This document shows, piece by piece, positions 45,868-58,890 of a DNA stretch of 64,000 nt. The stretch lies in assembly GCA_963693085.1 (NCBI GenBank), contig OY856411.1:1353570050-1353634049 (forward strand), in the 5' to 3' direction. Source of the stretch: Alisma plantago-aquatica (lineage: Eukaryota > Streptophyta > Magnoliopsida > Alismatales > Alismataceae). The notes below the pieces were generated by a model, which was not told the origin of the DNA, ran no database searches, and saw only the letters and a list, made by a program, of their open reading frames with translations. The number at the start of each line of letters is the position of its first letter. The first letter of the stretch is position 1. Position numbers and translations under genes: made by a program.

Positions 45868-48800
45868 GTCCCTATAGGTTTATGATGCTCAACCTTGACC
45901 TTGTGACACACTAGACACCTTGCCACAAGCTTATCCACATCACGCTTCAAATCATGCCACTAGTACATATCTTTCAATTTATGGTACATCTTGGTACTTT
46001 ATGGGTGCATCACATACTTCAAGGAATGAGCCTCCTCAAGAACCAACTTCCTCAAACCATCAACTTCTTGAACCACTATCCTAATGTGGAAATAGTGTCC
46101 CGTCCTCTATCTCGTTGAAGCCTTCATGCTTCTCACTGCCAAACTCCGATCGGGTTTGTTGTATCACGATGTCATCACATTGTGAATCTCTAATCTGTTG
46201 TATCAATTTATGCTTCACTTGTAAGTGTGCTAACAAGCCTTCCAATAAATAAAGTTCCTACTAGACATTCATCTGAAGCAAAAACACCAACATGTATCTC
46301 TTATAGCACACCAAAGAACATAACTTTTCCCTATCAACAGATGATAACGAAGAAGACTTCCTTCTCAATGCATCGACTACTATGTTTTCCTTCCCTGGAT
46401 GGTAGCCTATTGTGTTATTCATAGTCCTTGATCAACTCCATACATCTCCTCTACCACATGTTCAGCTCCAACTTCAAGAAGATATACTAAAGGTTATTGT
46501 GGTCAGTTAAGATCTAACACTTCTCATTGTAAAGGTAGTGTCTCGATATCTTTAGAGCATGGACCACAACTGCAAGCTCCAAATCATGTGTTGGGTAGTT
46601 CTCCTCATGTTTCTTAAGCTATCTCAAAGAAAAATAAATCATGTTCTTGTCCTACATTGACACACATCCCAAGGCATTCTTTGATACGATACATAAGATG
46701 ATGTAGCTTTTCCCTTGCTCTAGCAGAATTACCTTTGGTGCACTGGTCAACTTCTCCTTCAAAAGATGTAAATAACATTGAACTTGTCATCCTAGATAAA
46801 GGGAACACCTTCCTTGTTAGCTTGGGTAACTCCATGACACTAATTTTCTTTATTGTCACCTTGTTCAACTATCGATGTTTTATGCACAACCTCATAAAAC
46901 TACCCTTCTTCTTCACAAACAATACGGGAGAGCCCTAGGAGAAGTGTTCAGCCTGGTAAAGCCCCTCTCTAATATATCATGCAACTGCTTCTTCAACTCT
47001 TACATATCTACAGGTGACATCATGAATGGTGACTATGCTATCAGCTGCGTACCAAGAACAAGATTGATCTAAAAGTCAATCTCTCCAGGAGGTGGAATAC
47101 TAGAAATTCTTCAGGAAATACATCCTCAAACTCAAGAACCACTGATAACTCCTAGATACTAGGATTCCTCACCTTGGTATTCACCTCATGTGCCAATAAA
47201 GCCTCACATATCTTCCTCATTAGCTTCTCTATTGTCATAGATGACACCAAACATGTCTGAAAAATCTTCCTATCTCCTTGGAAGATCCATGAGACATCAC
47301 CATCAAAGAACGTCACCACCTTGGAACTACAGTCCAAGATCACCCTGTACTTCTCTAAGGTATCCATCCCAAGGATCACATCAAATCCATGCATGTCAAG
47401 TGGCATAGGGTCCACTTGAATGTTGCATCCTGAAAAAGAAAGAGCGTAGGATGGACACACCTCCCACAACTCGACAGAACCAACAAGAGGGGTTTCTAAC
47501 CAAAGACTATAAGATTTATGAGTAATAGGCAAGAAATAACTACATATCACCTCTCTGGTGATAAAAGAGTGTGTCTTACCAGGGTCAACAAAAATAGATA
47601 TGAAAGAAGATGTACACACATCATAATGAAAAAGTTCCATCTGACCAGTCACAATCCACAGATTGACCACTCCCTATGGTTGACTCATAGCGTAGAATCG
47701 AGCCCTCACCTATTGTCTCCCATCTCCTCCGATAGTCTTCCCAAAGGAACCAAACTGTGATGTCTAACCACGTCCTCTACCACCACTGATGAATTGTCAC
47801 GACTACGAACCCTACTAACTCTAGCTCGATTGTTGTGTCACCTCCTCATCCTTCATCGCCCAAAACCACTTTGTATGCACAGTCTAACCACACTTGAAAA
47901 AAGTCTTACTCTCATACCACATCCTAGATGACCTTGTCACCAATATTGACACTGCACTGTGAGCTCTAGCTGGCGGAGAGCTATTGCCTCTTCCCTTGAG
48001 TGGTGATCATTGTGACTATAGCAGTAATCTCTCATGCGACTAAGGTGACAACAACCTTGTCTTATTGAAGGCTCCCAAAGATTGTCCATAAAATTGTATC
48101 TACCTTCTCTTAGCGTTGGCTTCATGCTTCTCAGTAGCCGACTGCTCGATCCACCTCAAGGACTCCACAAAGGTGGAAAACCTCCCCCTATTCTCCAAAG
48201 CTAACACCATCATCATCAACGTTGTACTCATACCCTTCTCAAATCTTCAGATCCTCTACTTATCTATTACATCCATGTGAGGACAGAACCTCAAAAACTC
48301 CATGAAATTCACTACGTACTCATTGATAGTCATCGATCCCTATCGGATCTTCTTAAAATATGAGATCTTATCATCTAGATACGTCTCTAGGAAGTATCGG
48401 CTCACAAACTCCCTCTGAAGCTCTTCCCAACTAATTGCAACACCAGGTCTCTTCTCTTCCTCAATGCCCACCAATGGCCATCACTTTCCTTCAGTAGGTA
48501 CACTACATGCTTCACCTAGTCCTTTTTAGTGATATCGAGAATCTTAAAATTCTTCTCAAACTTTGTCAGCCACATATCTATGCTGGTCAGATCTTTTGTA
48601 CCCTCATACTCCAATGATCCAACATGTTGCAACCTCTCAAAAGTCTTCCCAGAACTCTAGGATTCCATAGTGATAACAATGACACTTTCTTGAGGTACGG
48701 GTGCTATATTTGACATATATAAAATCATGGCCATTAATTTTCCAAACATGGACTGCAAAGCGGGATTGGCCATAGTTGATGGGTAGAACTGAGGTACTTC

Positions 48801-48985
48801 AAGCACTGCATCTACTCTTACCTACCTCCTCACACCACCTCTTGGTGCATCAACACTACTCTCATCATGTTGTTTGTGCTCTCCATACATATCTACATAA
48901 ACAAAAACAACAATCATATATGTTGGAGGATGCAAGAATAGACATAAACCTAGTTGTATACCCTTGAAGACTAAGCAAACCTAGA

Positions 48986-48997
48986 GCTCTGATAACA
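48986..48997 (-). other. Primer-binding site of the Tekay-like element
   Basis: GCTCTGATAACA on the plus strand is TGTTATCAGAGC on the minus strand, one substitution from the initiator-tRNA primer consensus. It lies eight bases inside the 5' LTR edge at 49006. Confidence 0.72.
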
Positions 48998-49005
48998 ACC
49001 TAAAC

Positions 49006-52000
49006 TATGAAAGCCCGATGCCACACAACAAGATTACTCAAAAAAAGTATCATGATAAATAGATAAACAACCATATTATGCAAAGAACAAGTAAATTAAA
49101 GTTGATCTCATATAACCATCATTGCATAAACATATACCTGGGTTTGAATCCCAATTTCTACCTTGATTTACCTCCCTCCTGTGTGTTCAGCCGCCTCCAT
49201 GGGCGTGGGAGAGAGGGGAGAAATATTTCTATCTTAATCCCATATTACAACAAGGTCAATAACATGTATCACAACATATACCATGTCAGGTATATACATC
49301 TATATAGTGGCCAACTTCCACAACCTGTTATAAAATATATGTTCACATATACATGCCACACATATATATACAACCAGAGTATACTTCCAAAACATGTATC
49401 GAGACACAACATCTACAAAACACATCCCTACCGGATCTGAGAGTATAGGGACGATACATACGGATCCACTATAAGACTAGAAGCTTATCCAACCTTCAAC
49501 AACTACTAATCTCTGAGCTTCTCTTCCTTAGCAACATGATCTCTACCACATCATTCATGACTGCCAAAAAAGAACTAGGAACACGCGAGGTGAGGCCAAT
49601 GTCCCAGTGAGAGATATAACTATTAATCAATGATTAAGGTTACCATAAGTTATGTCATCATAACATATTAAGCATTATGAGCATATTCAACCAAATGAAT
49701 AATTAAAACTTTATCACACAAGGTTTAACAGATTTAATAGCTATAACTGATAAAATAAACATCATATACTTTTAGAAGGAATATGAAGAACATGTGTAAT
49801 AGTTAACTTCTCTTACTACATAATATAACAACTTAGCAGTATAAAAAACAAGGCAAGGGTAAGCATCCAATGTGAGTCATTTTTAGCCATAAACATATGT
49901 ACTACATGGTTGTATTATGTCTTCTATTAAGCCATGGAGAGTTTAAATCATACCACTCAAAGTCCAACTGAGCATTGCTTGGTCACAATCAATTCCATAC
50001 AAGATCTAGGAACAATCAAACTCCATCATCTTCTCCACACTCGGTCAGTACGAATCTGCACAGCAGTGACATATCAGTCAAACTTCCAAAAATGACATAT
50101 AGTTAGACTAAAAACACCTAGTTTGTCCTTGGTACATGTCACGACACTAGTGACCAGGGCATGCAAAGCAAAACTCTTCCACTAAGCTAAAACCACAATT
50201 TTCCTCATAACATATCACATATACATTCACCAAGACACAACCACATACATTCTCAAACTAAGGACTAGGCATGACCACTGTCATCCTCCCTAAAACCCCT
50301 GGGATCAGCATGACAAGCACCCCACATACACAATAGTGTGTGCTCTGAGTTTCCTTTAGGAATACTCGTTTCACCATCCAACAAGTTTTGACATTGGAAT
50401 GGATATATTGAACTAGGAACTACATGATTAGGGTTTCACTTGATTAATTAGATCCAATTGGGTATCTTTTAACTGCATCAATCAAGTTACTTACAATCCC
50501 TAGAAAGATTCTACAAAGATAAGGGTAGATTCCAACTTCAGAAGATATAAAATGTTTGAAACATGAACATGTCACATAACCACATGGTACCATTTTATTT
50601 TTATTCACAAGGCCATCACCATTATTACATTATCATGGGATATCAATTATTATCACAAACACCAGAGGATATCACCTCAATTAGAGCATAAAGCCATTAC
50701 CAAGGTCATAAGACCATTCACATTGTTTCTATATGAACATCATTTTATCACCATGCCTCATTAGGCTCATAATCATCACACGTGACTTGTAAGTGATACA
50801 ACAAACAATCATTACCTATGATGCTTAAAGAACACATTAAGGTTAGGTTTCAACATAGTTAACTGAATCAGGGCACCAAAACAATGATTAACATTAAATC
50901 CTACTTATCACCTTCTCCATTTTTCTTGGAATCATATAGGTCAACTATCTTTACCATAAGGTAACGACACAAGGAAAATACATGCCCAAGGATTAGAGAA
51001 ATAGACCCCCATCATCTTCATCAGTTGAAGAGAAGGATCACACACAATAACCACCTAGGTCAACATAGTGACAGAATAAGATCCATCAACATCATCGATC
51101 GAAGAGAGACACAAACCATTCATTGACCAAAGGAAACCACCACCTTGGCAACTGAAGATACTACACATCTTCATCGATTGAAGGGGCTTGAAACCCTTGG
51201 CGACCAAGGAACCACACATCTTGATTGACCGAAGGGACTTGAAACCTTTGGCAACTGAAGACATAACCTCTCATCGAATGAAGAGGATAATCACCTCAAT
51301 CATAATGATACTTAGTGACCCAAAACACATCAAAAGACATCGGCCACTCAAGTCATAACTTAGAAAACATAAAGAGAGAGAACACTCATCCTTCATAAGA
51401 TCAAACTGGTTGATCAACACCATGAATCTGAAACTAGTAAGGAGTAAAACATCTAGAGAAACATCAACGTCAAAACCCTTAACTATATCATCATCAAGTC
51501 AAGGTAAAAACCACATTGTGAGAGCAGGAAACTATCATCCATGTACCCAAAACCTTCATCATCAAGTAGGAAATCAAAACCATGATTTATAAGGAAGACA
51601 ACCAACATTTTTGCACATGCATGTAATGATCAACAGTTCCACCAGCAACCAAAGTTTGAGTTTAAGAATTAGGGTTCTTAACAAAGGGTTAATCTACTCA
51701 CGATCACCATATAATCATAAACCATATCCCAAATCATTGTCATCATACTATATATACCATGTTTTAGAGTTAGATTAATTTCATGCATAATTAAGTGTAA
51801 CAATAATGGAGGAGAAAGTTCTAGAACTTGCCTTAGTTATGAAGAACAACTCCAAAATCAAGGATGTTCCAAGAAGAGAGAAAATCTAGCTAGATCACCA
51901 CCTTATAGCCAAACTAGCATCGCCTCAACTAGAATAATGAAACCATAGGTTAAAGGAGAACAATATAGAGAGTAGAAACTCTAGGCCAAAAAGACAAGGA

Positions 52001-53074
52001 AGAGAGGTTATCTCAAACCCAACTTGAGCACTACAATGGAGAACCATGGATTCCTTTGATAAGTGAGTCTCTCCTCAAGAAGCACCACCATGGAAAACCA
52101 TGGGTTCGTCCAAGAGAAAGCAGGAATGTAGGATAGCAAGGAAACAATGATCATGAAAGGTAGAACACTTACCAAGGTCAAGGAACACCACAGAATCACC
52201 AAAAATGGGTTGCTTAAAACCCTACCTCCACATGCAAGGGGTTTGGCCACTTCTCCAAGCTCAAGCACCACCTTCACCACCAAGAACACAAATGTCCCGA
52301 GCTCCAAGGGAGAAGAGAGAAATAAAGAAGGTGGATAAAGGGTCACTAGCATGCAAAGAGAGGGGTATAAATACCCAAGGGTAGAGATAGGTAAAGAGGG
52401 TTAGGTTTCATGCATATATGTGCCACTTGTCCACCATATAACATCCATACAATCACTAAGACAATGCATGCATCAAGGGTCGTTAAAACCTAGTAAAACC
52501 ATCAACCACTCTAGTTTAGAGAAACTAATAGGTCCCTGAAAACCTAATCCAAATGCTCAATCAGTCGAAGATATCATAGCTATCACGGAAGATCCAAACC
52601 CTAGCAACTGCATAAACTCAAACCTTAGGTTTCGTTTCCCACCGGCTACCAATATAACTAGGTAAACTCAAAACTCATCGACCAAAGACAAAATGGTCTA
52701 AGAAACATCAAGGTGGTCACTAAAAACTAAAACTTAATGGAAACCCATCGGTCAACACTCAAGGTCAACATCAAACAAAGGTGCAACCAGATGCCCAAAT
52801 ACACAAATCTATCCAACATTATTCCAATACATGTGAGGCACAACAAGCATGTAACAAATTGCAAGAAAAAACCTCAAGATGGGTAAATTGCAATAAAGTC
52901 CAAAACAAGAACATATAAACATAACTAGCTCAAACATCATCCAAACTAGCTCAAACTAACAACACAAGCATGTCACATGTTATCAAAGCACATCACATGA
53001 TTAATTAAGGTTTTGAGTATCTAATTATCAAAATCAAGAAAGACCAACAACAAATCTAGGTGAGGGGTCTTATA
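49006..53074 (-). repeat. 5' LTR of the Tekay-like element
   Basis: 4,069 bp. The inner edge (TATGAAAGCCCGATGC) matches the outer edge of the other LTR (TGTGACACCACGATGC). The outer edge reads TATAAGACCCC on the minus strand, a one-base change from the usual TGTAAGACCCC. It lacks the insertion and the expanded microsatellite found in the 3' LTR. Confidence 0.83.
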
Positions 53075-53079
53075 GAAAG

Positions 53080-54767
53080 CTACTTGAAAGGTGAGATATA
53101 TGTCAGAAAGGAGTTTATGAGAAAAAAACAATCATGAAATAAATAAAGAAGGAATATTCTGAAAAATGATGTTTTTGTTGAGTATGGTCTCTTTATTACA
53201 AAGTAAATGGTTTTGATAAGTGGTTGATAGAAAAATTCTCTTTTTGTCAACTAAGGAATCATGTGTTCAATTTGATTTATGATCCTATTAGCTTGAGGAA
53301 AAGTTAAATTCTAAGTTTTGGGGAGTTGACAACATCAATTTTCATAAAATTTTCATGCAATTTAAATAGATTTTTCACAAATAATATCATTTCATTTTAT
53401 GATTAGACCTTCTATTCTATTCATTTTTTCCTAATTTACCAATTACTTGATTTTGATTAAGTTTGTTGGAAATTTGTAGAAAATTAACTTAAAATCCTCA
53501 AGATCGATGGCTGAGCCATCGACATTCAAGAATGATCATTCATCCAACTTTAATGATCGACAAATTCCAATTGATCACTGACTTGTTACGTCGACAGTCC
53601 AACTTTTTCTCAAAGATCAATGGACATACCTATCGAGCTTCTATCTATTGATCAAAAGTAACGATAGACTTCAAGTCTATAGAAGAAAACAAATATCTAT
53701 GGATAGACCCATCAAGCTCTAACAAACAACATTACTCGTGGACTTTTACATCAGCATGTATCCACCATTTCAAAGTCATCAAACATAATCATCGATCTTG
53801 ACGTTGACAGACATACATCGATGCTTACCTCAAAAAATCAGGTTCGATGTACTCATCGAGACTTCACCCTATCAATCCCATAATAGTCTAAAACTCTCAA
53901 GACCCATGAAGACTTGATGATCAATCAAGTCATCATCCGTCGAGATTGGTGGTAGGGAGATGAAGAGTCCACGCCACATGGACTAATCCAGGATCAACAA
54001 AGCATAAATAAAATCCTATTAATAGGCCCCCAAATCATCACTTCAAGGCATCTTGGATTTCAGATTCAACAAACCAAAAGGTTGTTGCCAAGATCAGAGT
54101 TCCAAATCCAGAGCCATCAACTAGTCTAGTGGCATCGACCTAGCTAACCATCGACCTCTTAACTTGGGACTCGTTGACACCATCAATAGATCCACACTAC
54201 TTCTCATGTCAAGTCTAAAGAAAAGAGAAGATAGGATACCATCAACCGTTGTCCATCAACCTTCGTGTTAGATCAACCCAAAAGGTGGATAAATTGATCA
54301 TTTGATCTACCCTTATATCGACATCTTCCCTTTCCTTTCTTTATTATAACCTAATCAAGTTGCAATATTTTTCTTTTATGTTTTGTGAGTGCCTAAACTC
54401 CATAGCTTGGGTTGGGAGTAGCCATCAAAACCTCCTGACCATGTAATTGTTCATTCTTCTATGAATTACATATATTCTTATAGTGTTGTTTCTATGCTCT
54501 TATTTTAATGTGTCACTTGTTGATTATCTACCTTCCTAAGACGTTTGATATGATTTTATTGAGAGAATACTTTCATTTAGATCCAGAGTATAGAATAGTA
54601 ATGAGGCACAAAAGTGATGAGTTACTATAACAAATGTCATAGGATTATTATTGATTCTTTGATTTTCATCTCATGAGGGAAAGAGAAACCCTTGAATAAA
54701 AACTTGACTGGGTTTCAAGAAAAGGAAGGAGTAGATATTGTTTATGACTATTTGCAAAACATGTTAA

Positions 54768-54770
<3 letters not shown>
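53080..54770. other. No gene seen; LTR-like sequence with reiterated ATCGA motifs
   Basis: AT-rich. From 53470 to 54310 the words ATCGAC, ATCGAT, CATCGA and TCGATG recur many times on both strands, as in some copia LTR upstream regions. A TGTTGGAAATTTG at 53464 could be an LTR start. No paired copy, primer site or coding domain was found. Confidence 0.35.
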
Positions 54771-54843
<73 letters not shown>

Positions 54844-54848
54844 GCGTG

Positions 54849-54879
<31 letters not shown>
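54771..54879. repeat. (TA)36 / (CA)10 / (TA)5 compound microsatellite
   Basis: TA from 54771 to 54842, then CGCGTG, CA 54849-54868, and TA to 54879. It explains the Tyr/Ile-only frames across it, which are not genes. Confidence 0.92.
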
Positions 54880-55279
54880 TGGAAGAGAAAGTTTTACATG
54901 GTTGTGGTAGGTCTGATTGGTGAAATCAAATCCATGTTTCCTTCTTTATTGTTTCCCAATTTTAGCTATTTATTTTTATATTTTATAACTTATATGTACT
55001 GCTTAATTAGAATTAATTCATCTTTTGATTAGAACATCAAAATTTACATCTTTCATGTTATAAACTAAGGACCAAGATCTTATGTTCTTATTTTTTTATT
55101 CTCCTTGTCCTGCATTTGACCCTGTTTTACTACAATAGACTCTGTTTTGAGTTGAGGACATCTCTCATAGTCAGATATAAATTTAAAGTTTGATATGCTT
55201 GACTAGGACAAAAGTGATTCCACTTTTGACACACAAAAAAGAGCGCTCAGTCTTTCAGTTGTCAAAGAACTTAGATGCT
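54880..55279. other. No gene seen between microsatellite and Tork relic
   Basis: AT-rich, presumably the decayed continuation of integrase or its flank. No motif could be followed. Confidence 0.3.
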
Positions 55280-56793
55280 TTATTCCTGTGCTGCAAGGAG
55301 AAGAAATGGACTTTCCTCTAAAATTCATCAATAAAATTGATCACATATCTAGCATCATCCTTAGTTAGAACTTTAGAGGGATCCCATATCAAAATGAAGG
55401 TATCCAATAGTACCCTTTGTTGTATAAACTTTCATGGAGAATCTGACTTTCTTTTATTCTTCCATTACACAATTTTCACAAAAATCTAACTTCCCAATAT
55501 TAGTGCCACTAAAGAGTTCTCTCTTACTTAGAATAGAAAGATGTTTCTTATTCATGTGTCCAAGTGTCATATGAAAGAGCTTGGTGGTAACCATATCAGG
55601 AGCAGATGAAGAAGAAGAAAAAATAGTTCTTCATTGGGAGATTGACCTATCAGAGAGTAAATTTTCAAATTTGGTTTTGACCCTTGATTGTAATAGTTTT
55701 TTCTTTGTTAACAGACATGATTCATCTCTTGAATCTGGTAAAAACTCTTTTCTTCAAGTGTTAGAGAGATGTTATATTAAACAAAACCTTGAATATGATG
55801 GAGATTAGATATAGATCTAATATTAATATCAAACATTTTGATGCAGATAGATCCAATTACAATAGTCTTACAGGTAGAACTATTTAAGATAAAGACAACT
55901 CCACCTTCAACTACACTATATGTGGAGAATGAATATTTTCTAGGTCACATGTGATATATGTAATATAGTCAACTGTCTATGAATTCTGATAACTTGAAAT
56001 ACATGATGCCATTCGAACAAGATCATAGTCTTCTTGTGCAACATTGGAACCACTAAGTTGTTGTTGTAGATTTTGTTTTCACACTTTTGCATACTCTATA
56101 ACATGTAGCATAATTTAATTGCATGTCCCTTATTTTTATAAAATTTTCATTACTAATTGTTTTCCTTAGACCTAGACTTAAATTACATTACTTTTTGTTC
56201 TTAGATCTCAACATAGATCTATTTCATACTTTGTCCTTTCCATTCTTTGTTTGGTCAGACAGTGAGTTTGAGAGTTTATGTCTAGTGCGACTATAAGAAA
56301 AAACCAATTCATTGATATGAGACAAGACAATACATATTCTAACATTCTAGAATATTTTCCATAGAATGCAAAAAATAATCAAGGCTTCAGTTTCATATTC
56401 CACTTTGATGTCAATATTTTCTAAATCCATAACAAGCGAGAGGAACTCATCAATATGATCATGAATACATGTACCTTAATCCATGCTCAGTCGGCATATA
56501 CATTTCTTATCACGCAATATTTTTGGAGAGACTTTATCATATAGAGATTTAGGTTCCCACCACAAATCTGTCGCTATCTTTGTTTTAGAAACGTCACCAA
56601 TAACTATCAATATAGGAGACAACAAGATGGTGGTTAGTGTATTCTCTTTAATCCACTTATTTTACTTAACAAACAAGAAATTTGTGGTATTCTCCTCTTC
56701 TGCCAATGCTTTAGAAACACTTTGTTTTAATAGCACACCTCTCATCTTGATCTTCCACAACCCAAAGTTAATTGTACAATTAAAGTTCTCCAT
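55280..56793 (-). pseudogene. Tork-type copia gag/integrase relic
   Basis: Reads leftward from an ATG at 56793-56791 (Met-Glu-Asn-Phe). Gag covers about 56793-56200. FGLWKIKMRGVLL lies near 56750, and DHIDEFLSLVMDLENIDIK near 56430 matches the Tork/Tnt1 gag pattern with its LDLENI core. The integrase zinc finger is at about 55574-55455 (LGHMNKKHL and DFCENC). The core begins near 55400 and fades by 55280. Protease is not clearly visible. RT and RNase H are absent. Multiple stops. It would have made particles and integrated cDNA, but is a truncated relic. Confidence 0.72.
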
Positions 56794-57730
56794 ATTGTAG
56801 TTGGTAGTTATTATTCATTATCATGCATCTTTGATCATAATTTGTTCAGGAAATTCCTCAGAAACAACAATGAGAAACATAAAAAGATATAAGACGAACA
56901 ATAAATTTGCAAATACAATGAACTTGAGATTTATATGGTTAAGTATGGATGGCATACTCCATGGGTGGAGTAGAAAATTCCACTATTGCAAAAACATGAC
57001 AAAGGAGTGATACACTCAAATAGAGAACCCAACAACCATGGAAACATTACATCTAAAGAAGAGAGAATTTGTTGGTACTTTTCTGTACAAGAAAAGAAAA
57101 TTCCCAATGTGCCCTACTTACAGACTCCAATAAATTAAAATTCTAACTATTCATAATAGGAGTACTAATAAATTGATGTTAACTCATAAAAATATATAAT
57201 ACTCGAAATCCAAATAGCAACATAGGTTTGACTCAAAACCAAGTAAGAAAAAAAATTAGGACTGCCACACCATGTAGAATTAGGATTAAGAGTACATATC
57301 TTCCAGGCATAGCACTACTAGGTAATTGTAACAAAGCATATTTTAGCATTATAATAAATTAATTACTCTTTTTCCCTCATTATACTCACTCATAGTCCCA
57401 AATTTTTTTTCTTGGCTTCATAATCAATGTTGAGACTCAAATTCAATATATGGTGATCAATGTGAACTTTATACACATTATAAACCCACAAATTTGATTA
57501 ATTCATCACTTTGCCTAAAGGAGAAAATTGGTCTATCATACTTCATCTTTTGGTTCTGAAACATTTTCTAAATGTTCTCCACGTTATTTTGAAGCTATGA
57601 TCCAAAAACCATCTCAATTGGATATTCCTATGATTTTTCATGAATTATTGAAGTTAATGTGTTGAAAATCCATTTATTTGCCTTTTTAATTGCCCTTTTC
57701 CATGTTATCAATCCATTGCAAAGGGAGGGG
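56794..57730. other. No gene seen; presumed leader/LTR of the Tork relic, then unknown
   Basis: A-rich sequence upstream (minus sense) of the Tork gag. No primer site or paired LTR was recognised. At 57712-57730 a purine-rich run (GCAAAGGGAGGGG) lies just left of the solo LTR. It could be the polypurine tract of an older element. Confidence 0.3.
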
Positions 57731-57735
57731 ACGAT
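57731..57735. repeat. Target-site duplication ACGAT, left copy
   Basis: ACGAT precedes TGTAAGAACC at 57736 and recurs at 61333-61337 directly after GTTGCCACA. Confidence 0.82.
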
Positions 57736-58065
57736 TGTAAGAACCCTGACCTCCGTTTAGGGTTTACCCTGTTCGTTTTGCTTAACCTTGATGCTTTGGC
57801 GCTTGCTAATCACCTTTAGTGGTGATTATGGTTTGGTTGTTCTTTGTTGAGAGTTGGAGGTGCTACTTGCAAATAACCCAAGACTAGGGTTTGTGGATAA
57901 GTTTACCACCTTGTGAGGTGTTCCTCCCTCTCTTTGTTTCCTCTAGTGTAGAGAGGAAGGTTTGGGCACGTTGCTTGAGTTCCTTTGGGCTTGGCTGAGC
58001 TTGTTGGGCCTTGTGGCACCTTGCTTTTGTTCCCTTTGGGCCTTGTATCGGCCAGGAGATGGGTG

Positions 58066-58137
58066 TGTCGCCCAGGGCAGTGTCGCCCAGGGGTGTGTCG
58101 CCCATGGAGAGGGTGTGTCGCCCAGTTGTGTCACCCA
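58066..58137 (+). repeat. GTGTCGCCCA tandem repeat, five units
   Basis: GTGTCGCCCA recurs at irregular 13-20-base spacing, the last unit being GTGTCACCCA. It is GC-rich and lies near the TATA-like site of the solo LTR. Confidence 0.82.
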
Positions 58138-58638
58138 TGACCTTTGACCAACCTTTGACCTCGTTTGTGTCACCACTAGTGGACACTTGGTGCTTGATGC
58201 TTGCATGTGGCAATAGCCTTGGACATGTGTTTAAGGCTTGCTAGAGTGGTGGCTCGTGCACTAAGACAAGTGCCCCTAGGTGGGCGACACCTTGCTTGGC
58301 TTTGCTTTGTTTTCTCCTCCCTTCCCTTCTATATATGTGTTCTTTTCCTCTTGCTAGGGATCCTTTAGTCTCTTCGTTTTCTCCTCTACCTTGGTGCACG
58401 ATACCCTTCTCCCTTGCAAGCTTGGTGGACGACATCCTTAGAGGAGCTAGCTTGGTGGCCGATCCTTCTTGGAGCTTTCTTCTTCCTTGGTGCTAGGAGC
58501 TTGGAGCTTGCTTAAGGCGGGTTGCATAACTCCTAACCCTAACTATACTACCTCCTTTCATGTTCTTATATGTTGCTAGATTTGTTTCTTGCTTAGTTGC
58601 TTCATGTTGGCCGAACCTAAGATCTAGGGTTTCTTGGT

Positions 58639-58890
58639 GAGCAACACTCTCTTCTCTCCTAGGTCTTGAGGAGTGAGCTTGAGTCCTAGAATCATGAGCA
58701 ACACTCCTCTCTCGTTTAAGTTGAGAGGTGAGCTTGTGATCTAGTAGCTTGAGCAACACCCTCCTCTCACCATGGACTTGAAGGGTGAGCTTGGTAGTAG
58801 TTGTGGACCTCATTTAGAGTTGTTCTTGGTGTTGCCCGATGGAGGTTAGGAGATGTGCAAGACCCCTCTCTCGTTTAAGTTGAGAGGTGA
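58639..58890 (+). repeat. 55-57-bp tandem repeat, three units and a partial fourth
   Basis: Units start with GAGCAACAC at 58639, 58696 and 58751 and carry GTGAGCTTG near their ends. A partial fourth at about 58860-58890 repeats CCTCTCTCGTTTAAGTTGAG from the second unit. Confidence 0.82.

Larger units (their letters stand above)
41418..48680 (-). pseudogene. Tekay-like Ty3 gag-pol relic
   Basis: Reads leftward. Gag about 48660-48060 (a WEELQREF motif and NEYVVNFMEF); zinc knuckle remnant near 47900 (FFKCG); protease 47152-47670, Asp-Pro-Gly at 47578-47586 where the family has Asp-Ser-Gly, plus GFDVILGMD; RT only as its N-terminal part, about 47145-46800 (MRLC, LNKVTIK); then directly the connection region (about 46763) and RNase H ([13 protein letters not shown], near 46600). 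Integrase finger about 46010-45900. Integrase core 42520-42164, with Asp at 42469-42467 and 42286-42284 and Lys at 42178-42176 where Glu is expected. Chromodomain-like tail about 41770-41420. Stops, frameshifts, the RT deletion and a solo LTR inside integrase disable it. Confidence 0.83.
35883..53074 (-). mobile_element. Ty3/gypsy chromovirus, Tekay-like, with nested insertions
   Basis: A 17,192-bp element reading leftward. LTRs of about 4.1 kb (49006-53074 and 35883-41397, the latter enlarged by an insertion) flank gag, protease, partial RT, RNase H, integrase and a chromodomain-like C-terminus. RT before integrase identifies Ty3; the chromodomain-like tail and very long LTRs point to the Tekay lineage. 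Solo-LTR-like insertions lie at 39149-40540 and 42524-45867. GAAAG flanks both ends. The terminal TG is TA at the right edge, a single transition. Confidence 0.85.

Noticed and set aside
36000..53000. The two similar 4-kb blocks as a segmental duplication
   Set aside because: They flank gag-pol, a primer site and GAAAG duplications in the arrangement of LTRs.
54666..54910. Frames of 67 and 72 codons near 54.8 kb
   Set aside because: They are translated (TA)n/(CA)n microsatellite.
57712..57736. The purine run before 57736 as the PPT of an element with its 3' LTR at 57736
   Set aside because: The ACGAT duplication at 57731-57735 and 61333-61337 is better explained by a solo LTR; no pol lies upstream on the plus strand.
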